Source of the DNA: Halomonas sp. Bachu 37
GTDB taxonomy: Bacteria; Pseudomonadota; Gammaproteobacteria; Pseudomonadales; Halomonadaceae
Direction: 5' to 3'
Length of the DNA: 64,000 nt
Assembly: GCF_039691755.1 (NCBI RefSeq)
Contig: NZ_CP137552.1
Location: 124,001 to 188,000, forward strand
The notes under the pieces were generated by a model that was not told the origin of the DNA, ran no database searches, and saw nothing but the letters and a program-made list of their open reading frames with translations. The number at the start of each line of letters is the position of its first letter. Position 1 is the stretch's first letter. Shown piece by piece: positions 1 through 9,835 of this stretch. The position numbers and the translations under genes were made by a program.

Positions 1-1
1 G

Positions 2-298
2 AAGGACGCTATTACCGACCCGACCAAGAGCATCGCGGTAATCGTGCAGGGGGAGGGCCGTCGTTACGCCATGCTGGTGGACGAACTCGTCGGACAACAG
101 CAAGTCGTGGTCAAGAATCTTGAAGACAACTACCGCAAGGTGCCCGGCATTTCCGCCGCCACCATCCTCGGGGATGGCAGCGTCGCCCTGATTCTGGATA
201 TCTCGGGACTGCATCGCTTGAGCCGAGTCAAGAAAGAATCTCGAAAACCAGTCAATAATCAACCACTTTCATTTTACAAGGAGGCTGAGCCGTCATGA
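2..298 (+). CDS. cheA: Chemotaxis histidine kinase CheA, C-terminal fragment
   Basis: Only the last 98 codons lie in the window; the reading frame is open from base 2. The fragment is the end of the CheW-like regulatory domain (P5), recognisable from the block around [20 protein letters not shown] and the following [13 protein letters not shown] and VALILD strands. CheA is the cytoplasmic kinase that phosphorylates CheY and CheB; P5 docks it to CheW and the receptors. Its TGA overlaps the ATG of cheW (ATGA at 295-298), so the two are translationally coupled. The catalytic and phosphotransfer domains are off the left edge and cannot be assessed. P5 resembles CheW, but the downstream neighbour is a complete cheW, so this should be cheA. 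Confidence 0.9.
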   Translation, partial: KDAITDPTKSIAVIVQGEGRRYAMLVDELVGQQQVVVKNLEDNYRKVPGISAATILGDGSVALILDISGLHRLSRVKKESRKPVNNQPLSFYKEAEPS

Positions 299-786
299 GC
301 CAAGTCCATAAAGAGGCGGTACTGGAAGCCGAAAACCGTGAGTTTCTGGTGTTCTCGTTGGGTGAGGAAGAGTACGCCATCGATATTCTCAAGGTGCAGG
401 AGATTCGCGGATACGAAAACGTCACTCGCATCGCCAATGCACCGGATTTCATCAAGGGCGTGACCAACCTGCGCGGCGTAATCGTGCCGATCGTCGACTT
501 GCGCATCAAGTTCCATCTGGACAGCGTCGAATACGGTGGCCAGACCGTGGTGATCGTGGTCAACGTCGCGGATCGCATCGTCGGTATCGTCGTGGATGGG
601 GTTTCGGACGTCATGATGCTTACACCGGAACAGATCAAGCCGGCACCGGAATTCGGCGTCACGCTGTCGTCGGACTTCCTCAGCGGCCTCGGCAGCCTGG
701 ACGATCGCATGCTGGTGCTGGTGGATATCGACAAGCTGCTGACCAGTGAAGAAATGGCGCTGGTCGATACCACCAGCAACCAGTAG
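295..786 (+). CDS. cheW: Chemotaxis coupling protein CheW
   Basis: 163 residues, normal CheW length, made of one CheW-like SH3-type double barrel. Typical blocks are [24 protein letters not shown] near residues 16-40, the [13 protein letters not shown] block near 60-72 and the [12 protein letters not shown] block near 96-107. It is the cytoplasmic adaptor linking receptors to CheA. The start is fixed by the ATGA overlap with cheA and by AAGGAGG at 278-284. The gene ends in Asn-Gln-TAG, and these last nine bases are the first part of the degenerate 15-base repeat that fills the following intergenic region. Confidence 0.96.
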   Translation: MSQVHKEAVLEAENREFLVFSLGEEEYAIDILKVQEIRGYENVTRIANAPDFIKGVTNLRGVIVPIVDLRIKFHLDSVEYGGQTVVIVVNVADRIVGIVVDGVSDVMMLTPEQIKPAPEFGVTLSSDFLSGLGSLDDRMLVLVDIDKLLTSEEMALVDTTSNQ

Positions 787-929
787 TACTGGAACCAGTA
801 GTACTGGAATCAAAAGCCGGGAATCAGCAGTACTGAAGAGTTTTTAGTAAAAACCAGTAGTACATGAAAACCAGTAGTACACGAAAACCCGAAGTACGAA
901 CTCAGCAGCACAGAAACCCGCAGCACATC
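778..929 (+). repeat. Degenerate short tandem repeat after cheW
   Basis: The unit AACCAGTAGTACTGG occurs perfectly at 778-792 and 793-807. It is followed by decayed copies starting near 808, 822, 852, 869 and 886 (the core AACCAGTAGTAC is exact again at 852-863 and 869-880). Later units drift to ACCCGAAGTACGA and CCCGCAGCAC. The first unit contains the last two codons and the stop of cheW, so the array appears to have grown out of the gene's 3' end. Each good unit carries a TAG in the cheW frame. The array precedes the first receptor gene and makes up most of the longest spacer in the chemotaxis operon. Confidence 0.75.
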
Positions 930-1056
930 AGGGTCAAACGGAAGTGGGCAGCCTGGGATGGCGCCGACGTTTTGTCATTCGGTTCACGCATTCTTCACCG
1001 CCAAGGATGGCGCCTCGAGTGCGCCAGTCTGCAAGGCCTGCATCGAGGAGCAATGT

Positions 1057-2376
1057 GTGACACAGCTAATACGGCAAATAATGAATAACATGACGGTACG
1101 TCTGAGTTGGGCATTGGTGCTGGCCACCTTTTCCTTTCTGGTAGTGCTTGCCAGTGGAATTGGTCTATATGCCCTGAATCATGGAGCGGAGATCGTCCAG
1201 GGAGCGTCGGGCAGTGGACTTGGCGATCAGCAGGCCGCCTTTATTCAGTTCAGCAGCTATGTGCGCTGGGCGCTGCTGGGCGTGATCCTCATGACGCTGG
1301 TGACGGTGGTCATCGTCATGTGGGGCGTGGCGGTGAACGTGCTGCGACCGCTCGATAACCTGGTGGGCTATTTCGAACGCATGGCCCAGGGCGACTTGAG
1401 CCAGCGTATCGTCTCGCCCGGCAATAACGAGATCGGTCGTTTATACATCGCCATGGCGCATATGCAGGAGGGGCTCTCCGAGACCGTCGGCGTGGTACGC
1501 CACAGCGGCGAGACCATTTTCCAGCGCGCGCAGCATATCGCTCACGGCAACAACGACCTCTCCTCGCGTACCGAGCAGCAGGCATCCTCGCTGGAAGAGA
1601 CGGCTTCCAGCATGGAGCAACTCGCCTCCACGGTAGGCCATAACGCCGAGAATGCCCGCCAGGCAACGCAGCTGGCCGCCGATGCCACGCGTACCGCACG
1701 GCGTAGCGGTGATGAAGTGAGCCAGATCGTCGATACCATGCAGGACATCAGCGCCAGTTCGCACCAGATGGCCGATATCATCAAGGTGATCGACAACATC
1801 GCTTTCCAGACCAACATCCTGGCGCTGAATGCCTCGGTGGAAGCCGCCCGTGCCGGTGAGCATGGACGGGGCTTCGCCGTGGTCGCCGAAGAAGTGCGCA
1901 GCCTGGCCAGCCGCAGCGCCAATGCCGCCCGCGAGATCCGCGATCTGATCGACGCCTCCGTGACCAGGGTGGATAGCGGTACCGAACGCGTCAATCAGGC
2001 CGGCCAGACCATGCAGAGCCTGGTGGCGGCGGTACAGCGTGTCAGCGACATCATGGACGAAATCGCGGCGGCGTCCGAAGAGCAGAGCAACGGCATCACC
2101 CAGGTAAACCAGGCGGTCGCCCAGATGGACCAGGTCACCCAGCAGAATGCCGAACTGGTACAGCAGGCGGCACGCAGCGCCAACGAACTGGAAGAAGAAG
2201 CAGGGCGCCTGCAGGAAGCGGTGGTCCGGTTCCAGCTGGATACCGCGCTGATGTCCTCGCCGACGGCGAGCCTCGTGCCGCCTTCCGTCGCCTCGCTTGC
2301 GACGTCCCAGAAGCCGGCTTCCCAGCCGCGTCATGTGCGTGAACGCGAGCTGGAAGAAGAGTGGGAAACCTTTTAA
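1057..2376 (+). CDS. Methyl-accepting chemotaxis protein with a minimal periplasmic loop
   Basis: 439 residues from a GTG start at 1057, chosen because GAGGAG at 1045-1050 sits six bases upstream; an in-frame ATG at 1081 is the alternative, and the ATG at 958 lies well upstream in the repeat-rich spacer. Transmembrane segments are near residues 17-40 and 71-93, leaving only about 30 periplasmic residues, far short of the usual 140-160 residue ligand domain. A HAMP domain follows, then the MA signalling hairpin with the conserved tip [20 protein letters not shown] near 249-268. The protein ends in EEEWETF, the pentapeptide-type tether that binds CheR and CheB in enteric Tar and Tsr. It lies between cheW and a second receptor, the enteric tar position. 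The ligand is unknown; it may sense through the membrane or a partner. Confidence 0.93.
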   Translation: MTQLIRQIMNNMTVRLSWALVLATFSFLVVLASGIGLYALNHGAEIVQGASGSGLGDQQAAFIQFSSYVRWALLGVILMTLVTVVIVMWGVAVNVLRPLDNLVGYFERMAQGDLSQRIVSPGNNEIGRLYIAMAHMQEGLSETVGVVRHSGETIFQRAQHIAHGNNDLSSRTEQQASSLEETASSMEQLASTVGHNAENARQATQLAADATRTARRSGDEVSQIVDTMQDISASSHQMADIIKVIDNIAFQTNILALNASVEAARAGEHGRGFAVVAEEVRSLASRSANAAREIRDLIDASVTRVDSGTERVNQAGQTMQSLVAAVQRVSDIMDEIAAASEEQSNGITQVNQAVAQMDQVTQQNAELVQQAARSANELEEEAGRLQEAVVRFQLDTALMSSPTASLVPPSVASLATSQKPASQPRHVRERELEEEWETF

Positions 2377-2427
2377 GACCGATACATTCGGCACTCCCCT
2401 GAACGATAAAAAAATAAAGGTATATGG

Positions 2428-4617
2428 ATGCGCAATAACCAGCCGATCACGCAGCGCGGCGTCGAGTTGCAGGAAAACGACTTTCTGGTTTCCCGGACCG
2501 ACCTCAAGGGGCGTATCACCTACGCCAATCCCGCTTTCATCAATATCAGCGGGTATACGAATGAAGAGCTGATCGGAGCAGCACATAACCTGGTTCGTCA
2601 TCCGGACATGCCCAGCGCGGCGTTTGCCAACCTGTGGCAGACGATTCAAGGGGGAGAGAGCTGGCGAGGTCTGGTCAAGAATCGCTGCAAGAACGGCGAT
2701 CACTACTGGGTGGACGCCAGCGTCACGCCAATCGTTGAAAACGACGAAGTGGTGGGCTATGCCTCGATGCGGATCAAGGCGTCGGCCGAGGCCATCGCCC
2801 AGGCGGAAACCGCTTACGCCGCCTTGCGCGAAGGGCAAGGCAAGAATCTCTACCTGGATCGCGGACGCTTATGCCGTCGAGGGCTCAAGAGCCGCCTGGC
2901 AAGGTTCAGCCTCGATAGCATTCGCGCGAAATTGACCGCCATGATCGTGGCCGGCGGCATGTTGCTGCTGGTAAGCGGCGGGCTGGGCCTCTATGGCTTG
3001 AATGTCGCCGGCGAGCGATTGAACCGCTTGAACCAGGATGGCTTGCGCGATGTGATCCGCCTGCAACAGATCGACCAGACCATTGCCCAGTCGCGCCAAG
3101 CGGTCATCGAGCCGGAGCGCATGGAGCTGATCAACCAACGCCACGAACTGGGGGCGAGTATCGCCGAGCAGGCCCGCGTCGTTGAAAGCGTCTGGGAGGA
3201 GTACCAGTCCAAGGCGGTGAATTCCTCACCCAGCGTCGCCGAGTTCGACCGTCATTTGCAGGCCTACCTGAGCGAAGGCATGCACGAAGCGGCGAGAGTA
3301 TTGCAAGCGGAAGATACTTTTGAAGCGTTCACCGGGCTCGATCGGGTGATCGGCGTCATGCAGAACGATGGCCGCGCCATGTCCGCCCAGGTGAACCAGC
3401 TGATCGATAACAAACAGCAAGTCGCGCAAGCGATGGCCGCCGATGCCGAGCAAGGGCAACACAAGATGTTGCTGGCCCAGTCCGTGGTATTGGGGGTCGG
3501 CTTGTTGCTGCTGATCGCGATCGGTGCAATGACGTTGCGAGCGATTGTTCGGCCACTGCGTGACGCCGGCCGATTCACCCTGCAGATTGCCGCAGGCAAC
3601 CTGGCGGCAAGGGTGCCTCCCCGCCGCCGTGATGAGGTGGGCTTTCTTCTGGACTCGCTGGATACCATGCGCCAAAGCCTGCGTAACATCATCGGCGAAG
3701 TGAAAGGGGGCATCGACGTGGTCACGCCGTCGGCGCGCGATATCGCCAACGGCAATGAAGAGCTGGCCGCCCGCACCGACCAGCAGGCCGCCTCGTTGCA
3801 ACAGACCGCTTCCAGCATGGAAGAGATGACCACGACGGTCCGCCAGAACAGTGACAATGCTCAGCATGCCAGGGACCTGGCCACCCATAACGCCAGCCGG
3901 GTTACCGATACCGGTGAGCTGATGACCCAATTGGTGGCGAACATGGAGCGTATTTCGCAAAGCTCTCACAAGATGGGCGAAATTATCGGCGTCATCGACT
4001 CGATTGCCTTCCAGACCAATATTCTCGCTCTCAATGCTTCGGTGGAAGCCGCTCGCGCCGGCGAGCATGGCAGAGGCTTTGCCGTGGTGGCTGAAGAGGT
4101 ACGCAAGCTGGCCGGCCGCAGTGCCGATGCCGCCCAGGAGATTCGCCAGCTGATCGACGGTTCCCATCGCGACGTGGGCGATGGCGCCGGCCTGGTGAAA
4201 AAGGCCGAGCAGGCGATCGCCGATGTCGCCGAAGCGGCCAACAACGTCACCCAGATCATGCAGGAGATCTCGGCGGCCTCCGAGGAGCAGAGTAGCGGTA
4301 TTGCCCAGGTCAACCAGGCTGTGTCGGAGATGGATCAGGCGACCCAGCAGAATTCGATCCGTGTTCAGCACACCGCCAACGCCGCTCTCGATCTTGAGCG
4401 TCAAGCGTCCTTGCTTTCTCTTTCCGTCGCCGCATTCCGGCTGCAAGGGGGCCGGATGCGTGCTCCGGCGTTGAGTGTCCCTGCGGGTGGCTCGGCTCAC
4501 CATGAACCAGTGTCATCCACTTCAGCCTCGCAAGCGTTACCAGGTTCCAAGCGTTCTCGGCCCGAAGCACTACCCGAGCGCCGGGTGCCTGTCGTCGAGG
4601 CATGGGAGGAATTTTGA
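2428..4617 (+). CDS. PAS-containing methyl-accepting chemotaxis protein (Aer-like with periplasmic domain)
   Basis: 729 residues. Residues about 17-125 are a PAS domain of the Aer type (DLKGRITYANPAFINISGY, then a GDHYWVDASVTPI block), which in Aer binds FAD and reports redox state or oxygen. Unlike classic Aer, which has one membrane anchor, there are two transmembrane segments near 170-192 and 347-371 enclosing about 155 periplasmic residues of helical, four-helix-bundle character. HAMP follows at about 371-425, and the MA hairpin tip lies near 526-545. The C-terminus is EAWEEF, a CheR/CheB tether-like tail. The ATG at 2428 is preceded by AAAGG at 2416-2420. Its stop overlaps the likely TTG start of cheR. 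Whether PAS binds FAD is inferred by family. Confidence 0.93.
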   Translation: MRNNQPITQRGVELQENDFLVSRTDLKGRITYANPAFINISGYTNEELIGAAHNLVRHPDMPSAAFANLWQTIQGGESWRGLVKNRCKNGDHYWVDASVTPIVENDEVVGYASMRIKASAEAIAQAETAYAALREGQGKNLYLDRGRLCRRGLKSRLARFSLDSIRAKLTAMIVAGGMLLLVSGGLGLYGLNVAGERLNRLNQDGLRDVIRLQQIDQTIAQSRQAVIEPERMELINQRHELGASIAEQARVVESVWEEYQSKAVNSSPSVAEFDRHLQAYLSEGMHEAARVLQAEDTFEAFTGLDRVIGVMQNDGRAMSAQVNQLIDNKQQVAQAMAADAEQGQHKMLLAQSVVLGVGLLLLIAIGAMTLRAIVRPLRDAGRFTLQIAAGNLAARVPPRRRDEVGFLLDSLDTMRQSLRNIIGEVKGGIDVVTPSARDIANGNEELAARTDQQAASLQQTASSMEEMTTTVRQNSDNAQHARDLATHNASRVTDTGELMTQLVANMERISQSSHKMGEIIGVIDSIAFQTNILALNASVEAARAGEHGRGFAVVAEEVRKLAGRSADAAQEIRQLIDGSHRDVGDGAGLVKKAEQAIADVAEAANNVTQIMQEISAASEEQSSGIAQVNQAVSEMDQATQQNSIRVQHTANAALDLERQASLLSLSVAAFRLQGGRMRAPALSVPAGGSAHHEPVSSTSASQALPGSKRSRPEALPERRVPVVEAWEEF

Positions 4618-5486
4618 CCCGACAAGTAGAAGGGTCGGCGGAAGCCGGCCAATGGGCTTCGGGCAACCAGATCGAGCGTGACTTGATTCTGACCGATGCC
4701 GATTTCTCCCGTATTCGCGAGCTGATTTATCAGCGTGCGGGAATCGTGCTGGCCGAGCACAAGCGCGAAATGGTGTATAGCCGGCTGGCGAAACGCCTGC
4801 GTCATCATGGAATGACGCACTTCGCCGCGTACTTGTCGCGTCTGGAGCGCCAGCCCGACGCCAAGGAGTGGGAGGCTTTCACCAATGCCTTGACCACCAA
4901 CCTCACGGCATTCTTTCGCGAGGCGCATCACTTCCCGCTGCTGGCGGATCACGTGCGCGCAAAGCAGGAGCCGGTCAAGATCTGGTGCGCGGCGGCCTCC
5001 ACCGGCGAGGAGCCCTGCTCCCTCGCCATGACCTTGCTGGAAACGCTGGGGCCACGGGCGGAACAGGCGCGTATCACCGCCACGGATATCGATACCGATG
5101 CCCTGAGCAAGGCGCGAGCGGGTATCTATCCCCAGGAGCAGGTACGCAAGCTGGATGAAGTACGGGTCAAGCGCTTCTTTCAGAAGGGCGCCGGCCGCCA
5201 TGAGGGGCTGGCGCGAGTACGCCCGGAAGTGTCGGCACTGATCGAATACATGCCATTGAACCTGCTGGCGCCCCAGTGGCCGGTCAAGGGGCCGTTCGAT
5301 GCGATTTTCTGCCGCAACATTATGATTTATTTCGACAAAACCACGCAGGCCAAGATCCTGGAACGTTTTGCGCCGCTGATGAAACCGGATGGCCTGCTGT
5401 TTGCCGGTCACTCGGAGAATTTCTCCTATATCAGCGATGCTTTCAAGCTGCGCGGTCAGACCGTTTATACCCTGGCCAAGAAATGA
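4614..5486 (+). CDS. cheR: Chemotaxis protein methyltransferase CheR
   Basis: About 290 residues. The N-terminal all-alpha domain (DFSRIRELIYQRAGIVLAEHK onward) is followed by the SAM-dependent methyltransferase fold with VKIWCAAASTGEEPCSLAM as the SAM-binding loop and FDAIFCRNIMIYFD. CheR methylates receptor glutamates in adaptation. I prefer the TTG at 4614, which overlaps the TGA of the preceding receptor and has GGGAGGA at 4604-4610; the in-frame ATG at 4602 would place the ribosome site inside the gene. The neighbouring receptors end in WE(T/E)F tails, the docking peptide of CheR beta-subdomains. A spacer of 94 bases separates it from cheB. Confidence 0.95.
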   Translation: MTRQVEGSAEAGQWASGNQIERDLILTDADFSRIRELIYQRAGIVLAEHKREMVYSRLAKRLRHHGMTHFAAYLSRLERQPDAKEWEAFTNALTTNLTAFFREAHHFPLLADHVRAKQEPVKIWCAAASTGEEPCSLAMTLLETLGPRAEQARITATDIDTDALSKARAGIYPQEQVRKLDEVRVKRFFQKGAGRHEGLARVRPEVSALIEYMPLNLLAPQWPVKGPFDAIFCRNIMIYFDKTTQAKILERFAPLMKPDGLLFAGHSENFSYISDAFKLRGQTVYTLAKK

Positions 5487-5580
5487 ATTGAATCACCTGG
5501 CATCGCCACGGTGGTCGAGCGCAGCGACCAACGGTGTGATGAGTTGGCGCAACATGCGCCCATAGCAAAGGAGGCGTGCT

Positions 5581-6642
5581 TTGAGCGCAGCCAAGATCAA
5601 GGTGCTCTGTGTCGACGACTCGGCATTGATACGTGACCTGTTGACGGAAATCATCAACTCGCAACCGGATATGGACGTGGTGGCCGTGGCTCCCGACCCC
5701 ATCGCCGCGCGAGACCTGATCAAACAGCATAATCCCGACGTCCTGACGCTGGATGTGGAGATGCCGCGCATGGACGGCCTGGACTTTCTCGAACGCTTGA
5801 TGCGTTTGCGCCCCATGCCGGTGTTGATGGTTTCCTCCTTGACCCAGAGCGGCTCGGAAATCACCCTGCGGGCGCTGGAGCTGGGGGCGCTGGATTTCGT
5901 AGCCAAGCCGACCCTGGGCATCCGTAACGGCATGCTCGAATACGCCAACGAGATTGCCGAGAAAATCCGTGCCGCCGCTCGCTCTCGCCCGCGTCAGGCC
6001 CGGCACAAGAACACCCCGGCCCCGGCGCAGCTCAAGGCCCCCATGGTGTCCAGCGAGAAGCTGATCATAATCGGCGCCTCCACCGGTGGAACCGAAGCGA
6101 TCCGCGCCGTGCTGGAGCCCTTGCCCGCCAACACGCCGGCCATCCTCATCACTCAGCATATGCCGGGTGGCTTCACCCGCTCCTTTGCCGAACGCCTCAA
6201 CCGGCTCTGTCGCATGACCGTTAAGGAAGCTTCCGACGGTGAGCGCATTCTTCCCGGCCACGCTTATATCGCCCCGGGAGACCAGCACCTGAAACTGGCG
6301 CGCAGTGGCGCCAACTACGTCGCACGCCTGGATGATGGTCCGCCGGTCAATCGCCATCGCCCTTCGGTGGACGTGCTGTTTCATTCGGCGGCTGAGTTCG
6401 CCGGACGCAACGCCATCGGCGTGATTTTGACCGGCATGGGCAAGGATGGCGCGGCGGGCCTGGTGGAAATGCGCCAGGCCGGAGCGCCGACCATCGCTCA
6501 GGACGAAGCGTCCTGCGTGGTGTTCGGCATGCCGCGGGAGGCGATCGCCCTGGGCGGCGCCGTGGAAGTGACCTCGCTGGATGAGATTCCAGCACGGTTA
6601 ATGGCCCTGGTAGCTGCCTCGGGCCGAGCGCAGAGAGTTTAG
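5581..6642 (+). CDS. cheB: Chemotaxis response regulator protein-glutamate methylesterase CheB
   Basis: 353 residues, TTG start at 5581 supported by AAAGGAGG at 5567-5574 with a six-base spacer. Residues 6-125 are a receiver domain with acidic pair Asp12/Asp13 and phospho-acceptor Asp58 in [12 protein letters not shown]. The C-terminal methylesterase carries the catalytic triad elements in [11 protein letters not shown] (Ser), ITQHMPGGF (His) and GMGKDGAAG (Asp). It removes methyl groups from receptors when phosphorylated by CheA, opposing CheR. All catalytic residues I can check are present. In enteric bacteria cheR-cheB are adjacent and followed by cheY; here a third receptor gene separates cheB from cheY. 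Confidence 0.96.
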   Translation: MSAAKIKVLCVDDSALIRDLLTEIINSQPDMDVVAVAPDPIAARDLIKQHNPDVLTLDVEMPRMDGLDFLERLMRLRPMPVLMVSSLTQSGSEITLRALELGALDFVAKPTLGIRNGMLEYANEIAEKIRAAARSRPRQARHKNTPAPAQLKAPMVSSEKLIIIGASTGGTEAIRAVLEPLPANTPAILITQHMPGGFTRSFAERLNRLCRMTVKEASDGERILPGHAYIAPGDQHLKLARSGANYVARLDDGPPVNRHRPSVDVLFHSAAEFAGRNAIGVILTGMGKDGAAGLVEMRQAGAPTIAQDEASCVVFGMPREAIALGGAVEVTSLDEIPARLMALVAASGRAQRV

Positions 6643-6722
6643 ATTGGCAGGGTGGGAGTGCCATCCAGCTAATGGCGAGTAAACGTTTGATTCCTCATGG
6701 ACAAGAGCTAAGGAAACAGTGA

Positions 6723-8417
6723 ATGGTTCGTTTAATGCGCAATATCAGCATCCATGCGGCGGTGATTGCCGTTGTCGTCATAGTAGCTCTCCTTTTTAGC
6801 CTACTGATGATTCTAGCCACTCTGAACGATCGACAAGCTAGTCAGTCGCTGGCGCGTCTTGATTCGCTCAGTCGCCAGCAGCTGGCCGAGATTAATCGCG
6901 CTGATGCCCTGTTGAATTCAGCCCGGGTCAACCTGGAAATTGCCTCCAACGACATGATGTTGGGCAGCATGTCGGACGCCAATAACAGGTTCGCCGAAGC
7001 GTTCGATGCGCTTGAGCGCGCCGAGGTGCGTTTTAATAACTTCCAAACCGCCCCCAAGACCGGGCAAGGCCAGCGTCTGGCGGCAGACATGGAACAGGAC
7101 TTTCTGGCCGTGTCGGATATTGTGCGCCAGCAGTATGATGCACTTGATCAGCTCGATACCCCTGCATTCAATAGCCTGCGGCAATCGCTCACAGAACGCA
7201 GCGACATGCTTGAGGCTAGCATGACAAGTTATGTGCAGTACGCCATGCGCGCTGGTCAAGAAACTGTCCGGGGTTACGAGAGCCGGGCCGATCTCTTGCG
7301 TATGCTGGCTATTGCCGCGTTGGTATTAGTCTTTGGGACATTGTTGCTTATCTACCTGGGCTTGCGGCGTGTAGTGATTGCGCCGCTCAACGATGCGGTC
7401 CTGCGCCTGGATACCATCGCCGAGGCGGATCTGACCCAGCCGGTGCCCACCGCCGGGCGCAATGAGATAGGCCGATTGTTCGCCGCCATGGCCACCATGC
7501 AGCAAAATCTTACCGGTATCGTCTCGCGGGTACGTGCGGGCAGCGAAGAGATTCACCATGGCACGCGGGAAATCGCCGGCGGCAATGCCGATCTCTCCTC
7601 GCGTACCGAGCAGCAGGCGGCTTCGATCGAAGAAACCGCAGCCAGCATGGAACAGATGACGGCGACGGTGAAACAGAATGCGGATAATGCACGCCAGGCC
7701 AGCACGCTTGCCGGCGACGCGTCCAATACCGCCGAACGCGGTGGCGAAGTCGTCGAACGTGTGGTGCAGACCATGCACGGCATTTCCGACAGTTCCAAGC
7801 AGATTGCCGACATCACCGGCGTGATAGACTCCATCGCCTTCCAGACCAATATCCTTGCCCTCAACGCCTCCGTTGAAGCAGCGCGCGCCGGCGAGCAGGG
7901 CCGGGGGTTTGCGGTGGTTGCCGGTGAAGTGCGCAACCTGGCCAGCCGTAGCGCCGATGCCGCCAAGGAGATCAAGGGCTTGATCGACGGTTCGGTGGCT
8001 CAGGTCAAGGAGGGGTCCGAACTGGTGGCCCAGGCTGGCACTACCATGGCGGAAGTGGTCACGGCGGTGCGCCGGGTCACCGACATCATGGATGAGATTT
8101 CGGCGGCGTCCCAGGAGCAGAGCGACGGCATCGAGCAGGTCAGCCAGGCCGTGGGTCAGATGGACGAAGTCACTCAGCAGAACGCCGCGCTGGTGCAGCA
8201 GGCTTCCGCCGCGGCCGCTTCGCTTGAAGAGCAGGCCAAGCGTCTGGAAGAAGCCGTGGCGGTATTCCGCCTCGCCGGGGTGGGAAGCTCCCCGGCATTG
8301 CAGGCGCCGCGACCCGCCGTAAGCGGCGATGCAACACCCGATCGAGCCGCGCGTTCGGCCACGGTTCCCGCTCCCGTCCGGCCGCGCAGTGAAGAAGCGG
8401 CGTGGGAAGAATTCTGA
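6723..8417 (+). CDS. Methyl-accepting chemotaxis protein, 4HB type
   Basis: 564 residues with the standard Tar/Tsr layout: transmembrane segment about 8-33, periplasmic helical domain about 34-190 resembling the four-helix-bundle ligand domain, second transmembrane segment about 192-215, HAMP, then the MA signalling domain with its tip near 369-390. The tail EEAAWEEF is a tether-like C-terminus. ATG at 6723 follows AAGGAAACAGTGA. A sequence TAAACGTT at 6680-6687 resembles a sigma-28 -35 element, but the matching -10 region is poor, so I do not call a promoter. A terminator-like hairpin follows the stop. Ligand unknown. Confidence 0.94.
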   Translation: MVRLMRNISIHAAVIAVVVIVALLFSLLMILATLNDRQASQSLARLDSLSRQQLAEINRADALLNSARVNLEIASNDMMLGSMSDANNRFAEAFDALERAEVRFNNFQTAPKTGQGQRLAADMEQDFLAVSDIVRQQYDALDQLDTPAFNSLRQSLTERSDMLEASMTSYVQYAMRAGQETVRGYESRADLLRMLAIAALVLVFGTLLLIYLGLRRVVIAPLNDAVLRLDTIAEADLTQPVPTAGRNEIGRLFAAMATMQQNLTGIVSRVRAGSEEIHHGTREIAGGNADLSSRTEQQAASIEETAASMEQMTATVKQNADNARQASTLAGDASNTAERGGEVVERVVQTMHGISDSSKQIADITGVIDSIAFQTNILALNASVEAARAGEQGRGFAVVAGEVRNLASRSADAAKEIKGLIDGSVAQVKEGSELVAQAGTTMAEVVTAVRRVTDIMDEISAASQEQSDGIEQVSQAVGQMDEVTQQNAALVQQASAAAASLEEQAKRLEEAVAVFRLAGVGSSPALQAPRPAVSGDATPDRAARSATVPAPVRPRSEEAAWEEF

Positions 8418-8437
8418 GTAACCCCGAAAATCCCCTG

Positions 8438-8458
8438 ACCGGCCCGTTGGGCCGGTTT
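8438..8458 (+). terminator. Terminator-like hairpin between the third receptor gene and cheY
   Basis: ACCGGCCC at 8438-8445 pairs perfectly with GGGCCGGT at 8449-8456 around a GTT loop and runs into TTTAT. The T-tract is short, so termination may be partial. It would separate the receptor-rich upstream part of the operon from cheYZ-flhBA. Confidence 0.55.
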
Positions 8459-8486
8459 ATCCATGCCATGAACTGATAGAGGAAAC

Positions 8487-8879
8487 ATGATGGCAGACAA
8501 GAACATGAGCTTTCTGGTGGTCGACGACTTTCCTACCATGCGGCGTATCGTGCGTAGCCTGCTCAAGGAGTTGGGTTTCACCAATGTCGAGGAAGCGGAA
8601 GATGGCCAGGACGCACTGAACAAGCTACGTGGCGGTAGTTTCGAATTCGTCGTCTCCGACTGGAACATGCCCAACCTGGATGGCCTGGAAATGCTCAAGG
8701 AGATTCGCCAGGACGATGCCTTGAAGCACCTGCCGGTATTGATGGTGACGGCGGAAGCCAAGAAGGAAAATATCATTGCGGCGGCTCAAGCGGGGGCCAA
8801 CGGCTACGTGGTCAAGCCGTTCACCGCCGCCACGTTGGAAGAGAAGCTCAACAAGATTTTCGAGAAAATGGGCAAATGA
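8487..8879 (+). CDS. cheY: Chemotaxis response regulator CheY
   Basis: 130 residues, a stand-alone receiver domain. Key residues are visible: acidic pair Asp13/Asp14 in LVVDDF, phospho-acceptor Asp58 in [12 protein letters not shown], the conserved Thr in VLMVTAEAK and Lys in VVKPF. Phospho-CheY binds the flagellar motor switch (FliM). AGAGGA precedes tandem ATGs at 8487 and 8490; either could be used. The sequence is very close to enteric and pseudomonad CheY, and cheZ follows immediately, which fits a CheY whose signal is ended by phosphatase. Confidence 0.97.
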   Translation: MMADKNMSFLVVDDFPTMRRIVRSLLKELGFTNVEEAEDGQDALNKLRGGSFEFVVSDWNMPNLDGLEMLKEIRQDDALKHLPVLMVTAEAKKENIIAAAQAGANGYVVKPFTAATLEEKLNKIFEKMGK

Positions 8880-8921
8880 GTCGGCTGGGCGTAACCGCCT
8901 GGGCGTCGAGGAGACAACGCA

Positions 8922-9617
8922 ATGAGCCAGAATGAGCAGTCCAGCACTGCCCAGCTGTCCGAGGAAGCTGCCGAAGACCTGATCCATCGCATCGGCAAGT
9001 TGACGCGCATGTTGCGCGAAAACATGCGTGAACTGGGCCTGGACAAGGAAATCGAGAAAGCGGCGGAAGCGATTCCTGATGCGCGTGACCGCCTGCATTA
9101 TGTGGCGGCCATGACAGAGCAGGCGGCTGAGCGGGCGCTGAATGCCATTGACCGAGCTCAGCCCATGCAGGATCAGTTGACCGAGCGCGCCGAAGCGCTG
9201 GACAAGCGCTGGGCCGACTGGTTCGAGGAGCCCAAGGAGCTGGATGAGGCCAAGGCACTGGTCAAGGAAACTCGTGGTTACCTGGGTGACGTGCCGGTGA
9301 TGACGGCCGCTACCAACAAGGAGCTGCTCGAGATCATGATGGCCCAGGATTTCCAGGACCTGACCGGCCAGGTGATCAAGAAGATGATGGACGTCATCCG
9401 TGAGATCGAGCATCAACTGGTACAGGTACTGATCGACAGCGTTCCCGAGACCCAGGCCCGTGAGCACATGCAGCGCAAGGCCGAGGATCAATGGAAAAAC
9501 GATAGCGTGCGCCGTAACGAAGACCTGCTCAACGGACCGCAGATCAAGGACGATGCCCCGGATGTGGTAAGCGGACAGGACCAGGTTGACGATCTTCTGG
9601 ACCAGCTGGGTTTCTGA
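8922..9617 (+). CDS. cheZ: CheY-P phosphatase CheZ
   Basis: 231 residues, mostly helical. The active-site helix is clear in [17 protein letters not shown], which carries the Asp and Gln used by CheZ to dephosphorylate CheY. The C-terminus, [12 protein letters not shown], is the conserved CheY-binding peptide. GAGGAGAC at 8908-8915 sets the start at 8922. CheZ is typical of beta- and gammaproteobacteria. The next gene, flhB, lies 218 bases downstream. Confidence 0.95.
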   Translation: MSQNEQSSTAQLSEEAAEDLIHRIGKLTRMLRENMRELGLDKEIEKAAEAIPDARDRLHYVAAMTEQAAERALNAIDRAQPMQDQLTERAEALDKRWADWFEEPKELDEAKALVKETRGYLGDVPVMTAATNKELLEIMMAQDFQDLTGQVIKKMMDVIREIEHQLVQVLIDSVPETQAREHMQRKAEDQWKNDSVRRNEDLLNGPQIKDDAPDVVSGQDQVDDLLDQLGF

Positions 9618-9835
9618 CCGGGTGGATGCTGTCGCCTACTGGCCAGGTGCCAAAATAACTGGTTGAACCGATAATGGCTCGTCCGGGTAGCTAAGTCACC
9701 AAGTAGCTGTGTACTATCAGCCGCCGCCAGGCGGCTGAACACGTAAATGCGCTTGGCTCTGTGGCAGCGCATGACCATTTCGCGGCGGCGGGGTCGATGA
9801 TCCCGGCGTAGCCCTTTTCTCGGCCGAGTGGCAGC

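Noticed and set aside
958..1056. ATG at 958 as the start of the first receptor
   Set aside because: It adds 33 residues with cysteines and no membrane-protein character, lies just after the decayed repeat and lacks the GAGGAG spacing found for the GTG at 1057.
9667..9674. ACCGATAA as a sigma-28 promoter -10 upstream of flhB
   Set aside because: The sequence 11 bases upstream (TGCCAAAA) does not resemble TAAAGTTT, so only half a promoter is present.
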